64,000 bases of DNA from Eubacterium sp. GTDB lineage: Bacteria > Bacillota > Clostridia > Oscillospirales > Acutalibacteraceae. This document shows positions 41,462-50,241 of this stretch, in pieces. The number at the start of each line of letters is the position of its first letter. The stretch's first letter is position 1. Where the stretch lies: assembly GCA_022511225.1 (NCBI GenBank), contig JAFLRZ010000009.1:24546-88545 (forward strand), given 5' to 3'. Below the pieces are notes generated by a model. The model saw nothing but the letters and a program-made list of their open reading frames with translations. It ran no database searches and was not told where the DNA came from. The translations under genes were made by a program, and so were the position numbers.

Positions 41462-42136
41462 ATGATTTCTCTTGAAAATAAAATTAACTACCGTTTCAAA
41501 AACAAAAAATATCTTATGGAGGCACTTACGCATTCTTCATTTGCAAATGAAAGACAGCATAAGGGTGCAAAGTCTAACGAAAGATTAGAGTTTTTAGGCG
41601 ATGCAGTTCTTTCCTTTATTTCGGCAGAGTTTTTGTTTGCGCACTTTCCCGATTTACCGGAGGGCGAACTTACAAAGCTTCGTGCATCGTTAGTCTGCAC
41701 CGACAGTCTTTCAGCCTTTGCAAGGCAGATTAATTTGGGTGATTATCTTTTCCTCGGCAAAGGCGAAGTAAACGTCGGAGGTGCAAGCAGACCGTCTATC
41801 CTTGAAAATGCATTTGAAGCGCTTATTGCCGCTATCTACCTTGACGGCGGAATAGAAGCAGCGAGGGAGTTTGTACTCGGATTTCTCACTCCTGCACTTG
41901 AAAATCATCAGCAAGCCTACGTTGATTATAAAACTACTTTGCAGGAGATAGTTCAGCAAAATCCGGGTGAGGTTTTAGGCTATACACTTGTTGACGAGTA
42001 CGGTCCTGACCACAATAAAACCTTCGTGGCAGAGGTTCACCTTAATTCTAACGTAATCGGCAGGGGAGAAGGAAGAAGCAAAAGAAGTGCCGAGCAGGCA
42101 GCTGCTAAGGAAGCACTGAAGCTTATGGGAATATGA
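41462..42136 (+). CDS. rnc: Ribonuclease III
   Basis: RNase III (224 residues) cuts double-stranded RNA in rRNA and mRNA processing. The catalytic signature NERLEFLGDAVL is at about 39-50, with further acidic residues in LENAFEALIAAIYLDGG. A double-stranded RNA-binding domain fills about 155-224 (YKTTLQEIVQQ...SKRSAEQAAAKEALKLM). The stop overlaps the radical SAM gene by 4 nt. Confidence 0.96.
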   Translation: MISLENKINYRFKNKKYLMEALTHSSFANERQHKGAKSNERLEFLGDAVLSFISAEFLFAHFPDLPEGELTKLRASLVCTDSLSAFARQINLGDYLFLGKGEVNVGGASRPSILENAFEALIAAIYLDGGIEAAREFVLGFLTPALENHQQAYVDYKTTLQEIVQQNPGEVLGYTLVDEYGPDHNKTFVAEVHLNSNVIGRGEGRSKRSAEQAAAKEALKLMGI

Positions 42137-43104
42137 AAAAAGGAAATATAAGTATATTTGTGCCTCATCTCGGCTGCCCGTGTGAATGTTCGTTTTGTAA
42201 TCAGCACACAATCACAGGGCATAACGATAAGCCGACTGCGCGTGACGTAAAGGAAGCAGTAGACAAGGCACTGAAACGAAAAGATTATGAATACGAAATA
42301 GCATTTTTCGGTGGCTCATTTACAGCTATAGACAGAGAATATATGCTCGAGCTTCTTGAATCGGCATATCCGTACGTGAAAGATAAAAAAGTCAGCGGAA
42401 TAAGAATTTCCACAAGACCTGACTGTGTTGATGAAGAGGTCCTCGAGATACTGAAAAGCTACGGTGTCACAAGCATTGAGCTTGGTGCACAAAGTATGGA
42501 TGACGAGGTGCTTGATGCAAACAAGCGCGGTCATAATTCACAATGCGTCATAGAAGCGTCAGAGCTTATAAAATCATACGGTTTTGAGCTCGGACTTCAG
42601 ATGATGACAGGTCTTTATAAAGATACTTTTGAAAAATCAATCGAAACTGCCAAAAAGCTTATAGAACTTAAACCGCAGACAGTGAGGATTTATCCGACTG
42701 TTGTTCTTAAGAACACTTATCTTGCCGAGCTTTATATCAACGAGCAGTACAAGCCTTTCGGTGTTGATGATTCTGCGTACATATGCTCGCTTCTTGTACC
42801 AATGTTTGAGAAGGCAGGAATTAAGGTTATTCGTCTCGGACTTCACTCAAGTCCCGACATTAAAAAGAATATGCTTGCAGGCGGCTTTCACGATTCGTTC
42901 GGTGAGCTTGTTAAATCAAGAATAATGGTTAATAAAATTCTTGAGCTCCCGCCTGCTGATTATGAGGTCTTCGTGAACGAAAAATCCCTTTCAAAGCTTA
43001 AGGGAAACAAAAAAAGCAATATCTACCTCCTCATTGAGAGAGGTTATAATATAAAGATTATTACCGACAACCGACTGGCTGTCGATGAATTGAGGATTAA
43101 ATAA
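42133..43104 (+). CDS. Radical SAM protein of the smc locus
   Basis: The 323-residue protein has the radical SAM triad CxxxCxxC as Cys15, Cys19 and Cys22 (GCPCECSFCNQ), followed by FFGGSFTAID and a TIM-barrel region with STRPDCVDEEVLEIL and ELGAQSMDDEVL. The pattern is close to the Elp3-like radical SAM core, without an acetyltransferase domain. This gene is regularly found between rnc and smc in Clostridia; its substrate is unknown. It overlaps rnc by 4 nt and smc by 1 nt. Confidence 0.88.
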   Translation: MKKGNISIFVPHLGCPCECSFCNQHTITGHNDKPTARDVKEAVDKALKRKDYEYEIAFFGGSFTAIDREYMLELLESAYPYVKDKKVSGIRISTRPDCVDEEVLEILKSYGVTSIELGAQSMDDEVLDANKRGHNSQCVIEASELIKSYGFELGLQMMTGLYKDTFEKSIETAKKLIELKPQTVRIYPTVVLKNTYLAELYINEQYKPFGVDDSAYICSLLVPMFEKAGIKVIRLGLHSSPDIKKNMLAGGFHDSFGELVKSRIMVNKILELPPADYEVFVNEKSLSKLKGNKKSNIYLLIERGYNIKIITDNRLAVDELRIK

Positions 43105-46100
43105 TGGTTTTAAGAACACTGGAAATGCAGGGCTTCAAGTCCTTTCCTGATAAAACTCAGCTGAATTTCGGCAACGGTATTACTGCCGTAGTCGGACCTA
43201 ACGGCTCCGGTAAAAGTAATATTGCCGATGCTGTGAGGTGGGTACTTGGTGAAACAAGCACTAAATCACTTCGTGGCTCAAAAATGGAGGACGTAATCTT
43301 TTCAGGTACGTCATCAAGAAAAGCGCTCGGCTTTGCTCAGGTACAGCTCACACTTGATAATTCCGACGGTACTCTTAAGGAAAGAGGCGAAATCGTAACC
43401 GTAAGCCGAAGATACTACCGCTCAGGTGAAAGTGAGTACAAGATTGACGGAGAGCAGGTGCGCCGTAAGGATATTCACGAGCTGTTTATGGACACGGGTC
43501 TTGGCTCTGACGGCTATTCGTTAGTAGGTCAGGGTAAGATTGAATCAATAATTTCGGAAAAGAATGATGACAGGCGAGAGCTTTTTGAAGAAGCGGCAGG
43601 AATATCACTTTTCAGGCATAAGAGAACAGATGCAACAAGGCGACTTGATCAGGCTCAGGAAAATCTTGTAAGACTTCTTGATATTCTCGGTGAGCTTGAA
43701 AGCCGTGTTGAGCCTCTTCGCAAGCAAAGTGAAAAAGCGGCAAAATTCCTCGAACTTTCAGAGGAAAAGAAAATGCTCGAAATCGGCGTATGGGTTAACA
43801 AAATCAACCGTTTCACAAACGATCTCAGAGAGCAGGATCACAAGATTGATGCCGCCGACGCTTCGTATAAAATTTGCGAGCAGGAGCTTACTGATATTGA
43901 AAACGAGATAAACGAAATCCTCGAAAAAACTGCGCTAATCAATACAGAAGTTGATCAGCTTCGTGCTCTTGCGAAGGCAAACGAGGAGGAGGCGCTTCGT
44001 GAGGACGGCAAGGTTATGGTGCTTGAAAACACCGTAGCTCATAATAGCGAAACTATTGACAGATTAAATGCCGAAATCAATTCAACAGACGATGCAAACC
44101 ATTCTATTGACTCACAGATAGAGGAAAAGAAGCAGATAATTGCCGATGGCGAGATACTGCTTGCCGCAAAAAAGGACGAGCTTAAAATGCTTAGTGCCGA
44201 AATGGAGAAGCTGACAAGCTCTAATGAAGAAAATTCAAAGCATACGGTAGAGCTTAACCAGCTTATCACGGCACTTACTGTAGAGCTTTCCGACTGCAAG
44301 GTTAGATGCTCTCAGGCAGTTTCCTCAATAGAAGAAATCAAATCACGCCGGAGTGTTGTTGATGATGCAATTTCTGCTATGGATAAAGAGGTTGATATCG
44401 CTCTTTCACAGCAGGAGGAAGCTCAGAAAAATCTTGATTTCCTTCAGGAAAGAATTGATGAAAACAATAACTCCCTTTCAGGCTACAGACTGAAGCACCA
44501 GAATAAGTCAAAGAGAGCAGAAGACCTTAAGGACAGCCTTGAAAAACTCAGCTTTGAGATTTCGCAAAAGCGTTCAAGAGCAAAAATGCTCCTTGATTTA
44601 GAGAAAAATATGGAGGGCTTCTCAGGTGCCGTAAGGTCTGTTATGAAGCAGTCGCAGAGCAATGCTCTTTCAGGTATCCACGGTCCTCTTTCACAGCTTA
44701 TTACTGTTGATAACGAATACTCTGTCGCTGTCGAGGTTGCACTCGGTGCAGCTATGCAGAATATTGTTACCACAAACGAAGCAGATGCAAAAAGAGCGAT
44801 TTATTACCTCAAAAATAACAAACTCGGCAGAGCAACGTTCCTTCCGATTTCAGCAATCAAGCCAAGAAATTTTGATGAAAAAAATCTTGATGATGCATTA
44901 GGCTTTGTTGCAGTTGCGGCGGATATTGTTCAGTGTAAAAGTGAATATAAGGATATAATTTCAAATCTGCTCGGACGAGTTGTTATAGTAGAAGATATGG
45001 ACTGCGCTATAGGCATTTCAAAGAGATACGGCGCACGCTTCAAAATAGTTACTCTTGACGGTCAGGTTATAAATACGGGCGGCTCAATGACAGGCGGTTC
45101 GCAGGCAAAGAGTGCAGGCATACTTTCAAGAGCAAATCTCATTGACGAGCTCAATTCTCAGGCAAAGGAGCTTGAAGAAAAGCTTGAAAATCTCAAAGCA
45201 CAGTATAAGACGGCTGTTGAGGAAGCAAACTATGCAGGCGCAAAGCTTCAGGGCGCAGAAGCCGATTTGCAGCAGGCAAAGGAAGAGTTAATCAGAGCTC
45301 AGGGCGATTACAGACTTATCTGCGAAAAGCTTGATGCTGCTAAGGCGCAAAAATCATCTCTTATTGATGAAAAGGAAAATGCAAGCGCAAGAATTTCAGA
45401 ATTACAAAAAACTAACGAGCAGTCCGAAAAGCAGGCAGGTGAAATTGAACTTAAAATTTCCGATGCAGAGAATCAGCTTAAAGAAACAAGCTCTAATGCC
45501 ACTGAGCTTGAAGAAAAGCGTGAGAAATTCAGACTCTCCGTTCAGGAAATTAACCTTGAGCTTGTGACTGTAGCCAAGGATATAGAAACTGCAAAAATCT
45601 CTATCGAAGAGCTTGAGCTTCGCAAAAATACTCAGTCAGACAGAGTTAAATCAACTATTGAGGAAATCAGCTCTATAGAAGAGAAAAACAGTGAATATAA
45701 TCTTGAAATAGACAAAATCAAAGCTAACGCAGACGCTTACAGAAAAAAAGCACAGGATGCTCTCGTGTCGGTTGATAGCAAGATAGATGAAAGAAATCAG
45801 CTTGAAAAGCGTTCTGCAGAGCTTCGCACCTTTGAGAGAAATAAGAATCAGGAACGCGAAAAGCTCAACGGTGAAATTGTACGGCTTACAGAGCATAAAA
45901 ATAATATGCGCAAGGAATATGACGAGCTTAACGATATGCTCTTTGAGCAGTATGAGCTGACAAAACGAGAGGCAGAAGCGCTGAATATTCAGATTGAAGA
46001 TATGACAGCGGCAAAGAAAAGACTTCACGAAATCAAGGTGTCTATCAAGGCTCTCGGCTCAATCAACGTAGGTGCGATTGAGGAGTATAAGGAAGTATCC

Positions 46101-46676
46101 GAACGATACGAATTTCTTAAGGCACAGATTGACGATGTTGAAAAATCAAAGTCAGAACTTCTGAAAATTATCGAGGATCTTACAGCTTCAATGAGCGAAA
46201 AATTCCTTGATAAGTTTAATAAAATCAACACTGAATTTAGTATCAGCTTTGCAGACTTTTTCGGCGGCGGTAAGGGCGAAATTGTACTTCGAAATCCTGA
46301 TGACTGCCTTGAAAGTGAAATCGATATTAAAATTCAGCCACCCGGAAAATCTGTACAGAATATCAATCTGTTCTCAGGCGGAGAAAAATCACTTGCGGCT
46401 ATGGCACTGCTTTTCAGCGTTCTTAAGGTACAGCCTGCACCGTTTTGTATTTATGACGAGGTCGAGGCGGCACTTGATGACGTAAACGTTGAGCGTTTTG
46501 CAAAATATATGCGCAAAATGACAGAGAATACGCAGTTTATTTCCATTACCCACAGGCGAGGTACTATGGAAGAAGCAGACGTTCTCTACGGTGTTACTAT
46601 GCAGGAAAAAGGTGTATCAAAGCTTATTGAGCTGCAGACTGCAGAGTTAGCTGCTAAAATGGGTCTTGAAGAATAA
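43104..46676 (+). CDS. smc: Chromosome segregation protein SMC
   Basis: SMC (1190 residues) is the ATPase of bacterial condensin, acting with ScpA and ScpB encoded at 10.9-12.2 kb. Walker A is GPNGSGKSN (31-39). Two long coiled coils (about 165-500 and 680-1020) flank a hinge domain (about 505-670) with GAAMQNIVT and NTGGSMTGGS. The C-terminal head has the signature NLFSGGEKSLAAMALLF and Walker B FCIYDEVEAALDD. The start overlaps the radical SAM stop by one base. Confidence 0.97.
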   Translation: MVLRTLEMQGFKSFPDKTQLNFGNGITAVVGPNGSGKSNIADAVRWVLGETSTKSLRGSKMEDVIFSGTSSRKALGFAQVQLTLDNSDGTLKERGEIVTVSRRYYRSGESEYKIDGEQVRRKDIHELFMDTGLGSDGYSLVGQGKIESIISEKNDDRRELFEEAAGISLFRHKRTDATRRLDQAQENLVRLLDILGELESRVEPLRKQSEKAAKFLELSEEKKMLEIGVWVNKINRFTNDLREQDHKIDAADASYKICEQELTDIENEINEILEKTALINTEVDQLRALAKANEEEALREDGKVMVLENTVAHNSETIDRLNAEINSTDDANHSIDSQIEEKKQIIADGEILLAAKKDELKMLSAEMEKLTSSNEENSKHTVELNQLITALTVELSDCKVRCSQAVSSIEEIKSRRSVVDDAISAMDKEVDIALSQQEEAQKNLDFLQERIDENNNSLSGYRLKHQNKSKRAEDLKDSLEKLSFEISQKRSRAKMLLDLEKNMEGFSGAVRSVMKQSQSNALSGIHGPLSQLITVDNEYSVAVEVALGAAMQNIVTTNEADAKRAIYYLKNNKLGRATFLPISAIKPRNFDEKNLDDALGFVAVAADIVQCKSEYKDIISNLLGRVVIVEDMDCAIGISKRYGARFKIVTLDGQVINTGGSMTGGSQAKSAGILSRANLIDELNSQAKELEEKLENLKAQYKTAVEEANYAGAKLQGAEADLQQAKEELIRAQGDYRLICEKLDAAKAQKSSLIDEKENASARISELQKTNEQSEKQAGEIELKISDAENQLKETSSNATELEEKREKFRLSVQEINLELVTVAKDIETAKISIEELELRKNTQSDRVKSTIEEISSIEEKNSEYNLEIDKIKANADAYRKKAQDALVSVDSKIDERNQLEKRSAELRTFERNKNQEREKLNGEIVRLTEHKNNMRKEYDELNDMLFEQYELTKREAEALNIQIEDMTAAKKRLHEIKVSIKALGSINVGAIEEYKEVSERYEFLKAQIDDVEKSKSELLKIIEDLTASMSEKFLDKFNKINTEFSISFADFFGGGKGEIVLRNPDDCLESEIDIKIQPPGKSVQNINLFSGGEKSLAAMALLFSVLKVQPAPFCIYDEVEAALDDVNVERFAKYMRKMTENTQFISITHRRGTMEEADVLYGVTMQEKGVSKLIELQTAELAAKMGLEE

Positions 46677-46687
46677 GGAGCAAACAA

Positions 46688-47659
46688 ATGGGCATTATTT
46701 CAATGTTTAAAAAGGGTCTCAAAAAGACGAGAGATGAGGGCATCACAGCTCAGATGGATGAGGTGATGGAGTCCTATGAAAAAATAACAGATGAGCTTTT
46801 TGAAGAGCTTGAGGAAATTCTTATAATGGGTGACGTAGGTATGCCTACTGCCGAAAGAATTATACGCGACCTCAAAAGCAAAATCGAAAATGATAAGATT
46901 ACCGACGTTAAGCAGGTAAGAGAAACAATGAAAGATATTGTTTCAGGTATCGTCTGGGGTGGTAGCTATCTGCGCCTTCGCTCAAAGCCGTCTGTAATTC
47001 TTATGATCGGTGTAAACGGTGTCGGCAAGACTACTACTATCGGCAAGCTTGCTATGCGCCTAAAGGAGCAAAACAGAAAGGTTATCCTCGGTGCTGCCGA
47101 TACTTTCCGTGCTGCAGCAATCGAGCAGCTACAGGTCTGGGCAGACAGAGCAGACGTTGACATTATCAAGCACTCTGAGGGCTCTGACCCTGCCGCAGTA
47201 GTATACGATACAATTCAGGCAGGCAAGGCGAGAAATGCAGACGTAATCATTATCGACACTGCAGGCAGACTCCATAACAAGAAAAATCTTATGGATGAGC
47301 TTAATAAAATCGGCAGAGTAATCGACAGAGAGCTTCCAAACTCAACCAAAGAAATTCTGCTCGTTCTTGATGCTACAACGGGTCAGAATGCCGTTAATCA
47401 GGCAAAGGATTTCAAGGAAGCAGCAGGTATCACGGGTATCGTTCTTACAAAGCTTGACGGCACTGCAAAGGGCGGTGTTGTTCTTGCAATCAACAACGAG
47501 CTTGACGTTCCCGTAAAGTTCGTCGGCGTAGGTGAAAAGATAGAGGATCTTCAGCCGTTTGATGCGGATGCTTTTGCAGCAGGACTGTTTGATGCAAAAA
47601 TCCCCGATGATGATAAGGACATAACAGATTTTATTACAAACGAAGTTAAAGAGGACTGA
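46688..47659 (+). CDS. ftsY: Signal recognition particle receptor FtsY
   Basis: FtsY (323 residues) is the SRP receptor GTPase. An N domain (1-85) precedes the G domain, with G1 GVNGVGKTT (108-116), [20 protein letters not shown] and [10 protein letters not shown]. It lacks the long acidic A domain of E. coli, as usual in Firmicutes. The smc-ftsY order is conserved. Start follows ATAAGGAGCAAACAA. Confidence 0.97.
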   Translation: MGIISMFKKGLKKTRDEGITAQMDEVMESYEKITDELFEELEEILIMGDVGMPTAERIIRDLKSKIENDKITDVKQVRETMKDIVSGIVWGGSYLRLRSKPSVILMIGVNGVGKTTTIGKLAMRLKEQNRKVILGAADTFRAAAIEQLQVWADRADVDIIKHSEGSDPAAVVYDTIQAGKARNADVIIIDTAGRLHNKKNLMDELNKIGRVIDRELPNSTKEILLVLDATTGQNAVNQAKDFKEAAGITGIVLTKLDGTAKGGVVLAINNELDVPVKFVGVGEKIEDLQPFDADAFAAGLFDAKIPDDDKDITDFITNEVKED

Positions 47660-47661
47660 TT

Positions 47662-48249
47662 ATGGATTTTATTCTCGCAACAAATAATATGAAAAAGCTT
47701 GCAGAAATGCAGCGCATATTGTCGCCGCTCGGAATCAACGTTGTAACGGCGAAAATGCTCGGAATCACTCTTGAGGACGTTGAGGAAGACGGCGATACAT
47801 TCGAAGCTAATGCTAAAATAAAAGCAAACGCAGCCTGTAAGGCAACCAATATGCCTGCAATAGCAGATGATTCGGGACTTTGTGTTGACTATCTCGACGG
47901 TGCACCCGGTATCTTTTCAGCACGCTTCGGCGGAGATCACGGCAACGACGAGCTTAATAACGATTTGCTTCTTGAAAAGCTCGACGGTGTTCCTATGGAG
48001 GAACGCACAGCGTATTACGTATGTGCAATATGCTGTACCTTTCCTGATGGCAGAGAAATAATAGTAAGAGGCGAGTGCCACGGTCATATCGGCTTTGAGC
48101 GTGACGGGAATGAGGGCTTCGGCTACGATCCTCTGTTTATCATAAATGGCAAGGCATTTGGAAGATATACTGCCGATGAAAAGGATAAAATCAGCCACAG
48201 GGGTAATGCACTCAGACTTCTTAAAGAGAAATTGGAGAAAATTATATGA
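47662..48249 (+). CDS. XTP/dITP diphosphatase (RdgB/HAM1 family)
   Basis: This 195-residue nucleotide pyrophosphatase removes ITP and XTP from the nucleotide pool. The N-terminal ILATNNMKKLAEM, the DDSGLCVDYLDGAPGIFSARFGG segment with its acidic catalytic residues, and the C-terminal GFGYDPLF and ISHRGNALRLL motifs define the family. It lies 2 nt after ftsY and overlaps the YhbY gene by 4 nt. Confidence 0.95.
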   Translation: MDFILATNNMKKLAEMQRILSPLGINVVTAKMLGITLEDVEEDGDTFEANAKIKANAACKATNMPAIADDSGLCVDYLDGAPGIFSARFGGDHGNDELNNDLLLEKLDGVPMEERTAYYVCAICCTFPDGREIIVRGECHGHIGFERDGNEGFGYDPLFIINGKAFGRYTADEKDKISHRGNALRLLKEKLEKII

Positions 48250-48671
48250 CATCAAAGGAAAGAGCATTTTGGAGAGCTAAAGCTAACGGCTTAGAGCCTA
48301 TTATTCAAATCGGCAAGGATGGTATCAGCGATAACCTTATAGCGCAGATAGATGATACTCTTGATGCAAGAGAGCTTATAAAAATTCGCGTTCATCTTGA
48401 AACTGCACCCGAAGCACCAAAGGAGTTTGCACAAAAGATTGCTGAGGCTTTAGGCGCCGACGTAATTCAGGTAATCGGCGGTGTTATCGTACTTTACCGA
48501 GAAGCAGATGAAGATAGAATTGCCGAGAAAAAGAAGAAAAGAGGCTCAGGCAAGGCAAAGGCTACTGCAAAGAAAAAGGTTAAGATTAAGGGCAAAAGAC
48601 AGCGTCAGAGAGAAAAGGAAGAAAAGAATCCTTACGCAAAATATGACCGCCCTAAATACAGAGGAAGATAA
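48246..48671 (+). CDS. yhbY: YhbY/CRM-domain RNA-binding protein with basic tail
   Basis: Residues 1-97 form a YhbY (CRM) domain (ERAFWRAKANGLEPIIQIGKDG, then DALDARELIKIRVH), which binds 50S precursors. A tail of about 45 residues rich in Lys and Arg follows (KKKRGSGKAKATAKKKVKIK), adding to the usual 95-100 residue length, and probably interacts with rRNA. It joins nadD without a gap; the yhbY-nadD-yqeK-rsfS set is typical of Firmicutes. Confidence 0.93.
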   Translation: MTSKERAFWRAKANGLEPIIQIGKDGISDNLIAQIDDTLDARELIKIRVHLETAPEAPKEFAQKIAEALGADVIQVIGGVIVLYREADEDRIAEKKKKRGSGKAKATAKKKVKIKGKRQRQREKEEKNPYAKYDRPKYRGR

Positions 48672-49277
48672 ATGAAAATAGGAATATTCGGCGGAGCTTT
48701 CAACCCGATTCATAACGGGCATATGAGCCTTGCAGAAAATTACTTTAGTTTATTACACCTTGATAAGCTGATATTCATTCCTACTGCCTGTCCGCCTCAT
48801 AAGACATCGCAGTATCTTGCACCTGAACGTGACAGATTTAATATGATTTCTCTTGCAATTGAGAATAAATCGGGCTTTGAGATTTCTTTGATTGAATTTG
48901 ACAGGCAGGGTAAATCATATACGTATGACACGTTGAAAGAGCTAAAAAAAATCTACCCTGATGACGAGCTTTTTCTTATTATCGGAGCAGACCAGCTTCT
49001 CAGCTTTCACTTGTGGTACAGGTATAAGGAGATACTTGAAATTGTCACACTCTGTACAGGCGCACGAGAGGATGAAAGTCAAAGAGCTCAGATGATTTCG
49101 TATGCAGAAAATCTTGACGGACTTGATATGAGCAGATTTCGTTTATTAGAGGCAGATGTAATCAGAGTAAGCTCAACTGAATTGAGAAACAGGATAAAAA
49201 ACAACGAAAGCATTTCGAATTTAGTGCCTCAAGGGGTTGAAAAATATATTTTGGAAACGGGACTTTATAATGTATAA
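48672..49277 (+). CDS. nadD: Nicotinate-nucleotide adenylyltransferase
   Basis: NadD (201 residues) makes deamido-NAD from NaMN and ATP. The nucleotidyltransferase motif is GGAFNPIHNGH at 7-17 and the second motif is RVSSTELRNRI near the C-terminus (the ISSTxIR signature). It starts directly after the yhbY stop, with AGAGGAAGATAA as binding site, and its end overlaps yqeK by 8 nt. Confidence 0.95.
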   Translation: MKIGIFGGAFNPIHNGHMSLAENYFSLLHLDKLIFIPTACPPHKTSQYLAPERDRFNMISLAIENKSGFEISLIEFDRQGKSYTYDTLKELKKIYPDDELFLIIGADQLLSFHLWYRYKEILEIVTLCTGAREDESQRAQMISYAENLDGLDMSRFRLLEADVIRVSSTELRNRIKNNESISNLVPQGVEKYILETGLYNV

Positions 49278-49884
49278 TACTGACGAGTTAAAAGAAATTA
49301 TCAAAGAAAGACTTTCTGCTTACAGATATTATCACTCCCTATGCGTAGCCGAAAGTGCAAAGGAGCTTGCAAAACGCTACGGCGCAGACGAGCATAAGGC
49401 AGAGGTTGCAGGTATTCTTCACGATGCTACTAAAGAGTGCAAAAAGAAGGAGCACCTCGAATATATAGATAAAGCAGGTATCGAAATTACTGACTTTGAA
49501 AGAAAAGAGAAGAAGTTTTATCACCAACTGTCAGGTGCAGCTTTCGCAAAAACAGAGCTTGGTATTGATGATGAGGAAATACTGTCTGCTATCAGCTGTC
49601 ACACAACAGGCAAAGCAGATATGACCCTGCTTGAGGAAATCGTTTATCTTGCCGACTTCATTTCAGCAGACAGAGATTATGATGATATAGAAAATATAAG
49701 GGCAGAAGCCGAAAAGGGCAAGGAATACGGACTCCTTTACGCTACACAGTATTCAATCAAATCGGTAGTTGATAAGGGTAGCCCTCTTCACCCTAACACG
49801 GTTGATGCATACAACTGGATAATTAAGAAGTATTTTAACAAAAAGGATAAAAAAGAAAAACAAGACAAAAAGGATAGTGAGTAA
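49270..49884 (+). CDS. yqeK: HD-domain phosphohydrolase YqeK
   Basis: The 204-residue HD-domain protein matches YqeK, a diadenosine tetraphosphate (Ap4A) hydrolase with iron. Motifs: YRYYHSLCVAESA (first His), AGILHDATKE (the HD pair), FYHQLSGAAFA and AISCHTTG. I take ATG 49270, overlapping nadD by 8 nt; an upstream in-frame TTG lies deeper within nadD. The C-terminal tail is a Lys-rich run. Confidence 0.92.
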   Translation: MYNTDELKEIIKERLSAYRYYHSLCVAESAKELAKRYGADEHKAEVAGILHDATKECKKKEHLEYIDKAGIEITDFERKEKKFYHQLSGAAFAKTELGIDDEEILSAISCHTTGKADMTLLEEIVYLADFISADRDYDDIENIRAEAEKGKEYGLLYATQYSIKSVVDKGSPLHPNTVDAYNWIIKKYFNKKDKKEKQDKKDSE

Positions 49885-50238
49885 ATGAACGCAAAGGAAT
49901 TGATGGAAATTGCCGTAAAGGCAATAGACAGTAAAAAAGGTGAGGATATAGAGGTTATCGGTATCACCGATTTGACTATCCTTGCAGATTATTTTGTTAT
50001 CGCAACTGCAAACAACTCAACTCACGTTTCAGCTCTTGCAGACGAGGTAGAGTTCAAGCTTGGCGAGGCAGGTGTAAAGCCGCATCATATTGAGGGAGAA
50101 AAAACTCCGTGGGTGTGCCTCGATTTTAATTCGGTAGTAGTTCACATCTTCTACAAAGAGCAAAGGCAGTTTTATCAGCTTGAGCGACTTTGGGAGGATG
50201 GACAAAAAATAGACATTACAAATTGTTTGGAGGGTTAA
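49885..50238 (+). CDS. rsfS: Ribosome silencing factor RsfS
   Basis: RsfS (117 residues) binds L14 on the 50S subunit and blocks subunit joining in starved cells. The family core is ITDLTILADYFVIATANNSTHVSALADEVE, then WVCLDFNSVVVHIFYKEQRQFYQLERLW. It starts next to the yqeK stop. leuS follows 3 nt later. Confidence 0.95.
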   Translation: MNAKELMEIAVKAIDSKKGEDIEVIGITDLTILADYFVIATANNSTHVSALADEVEFKLGEAGVKPHHIEGEKTPWVCLDFNSVVVHIFYKEQRQFYQLERLWEDGQKIDITNCLEG

Positions 50239-50241
50239 TAT

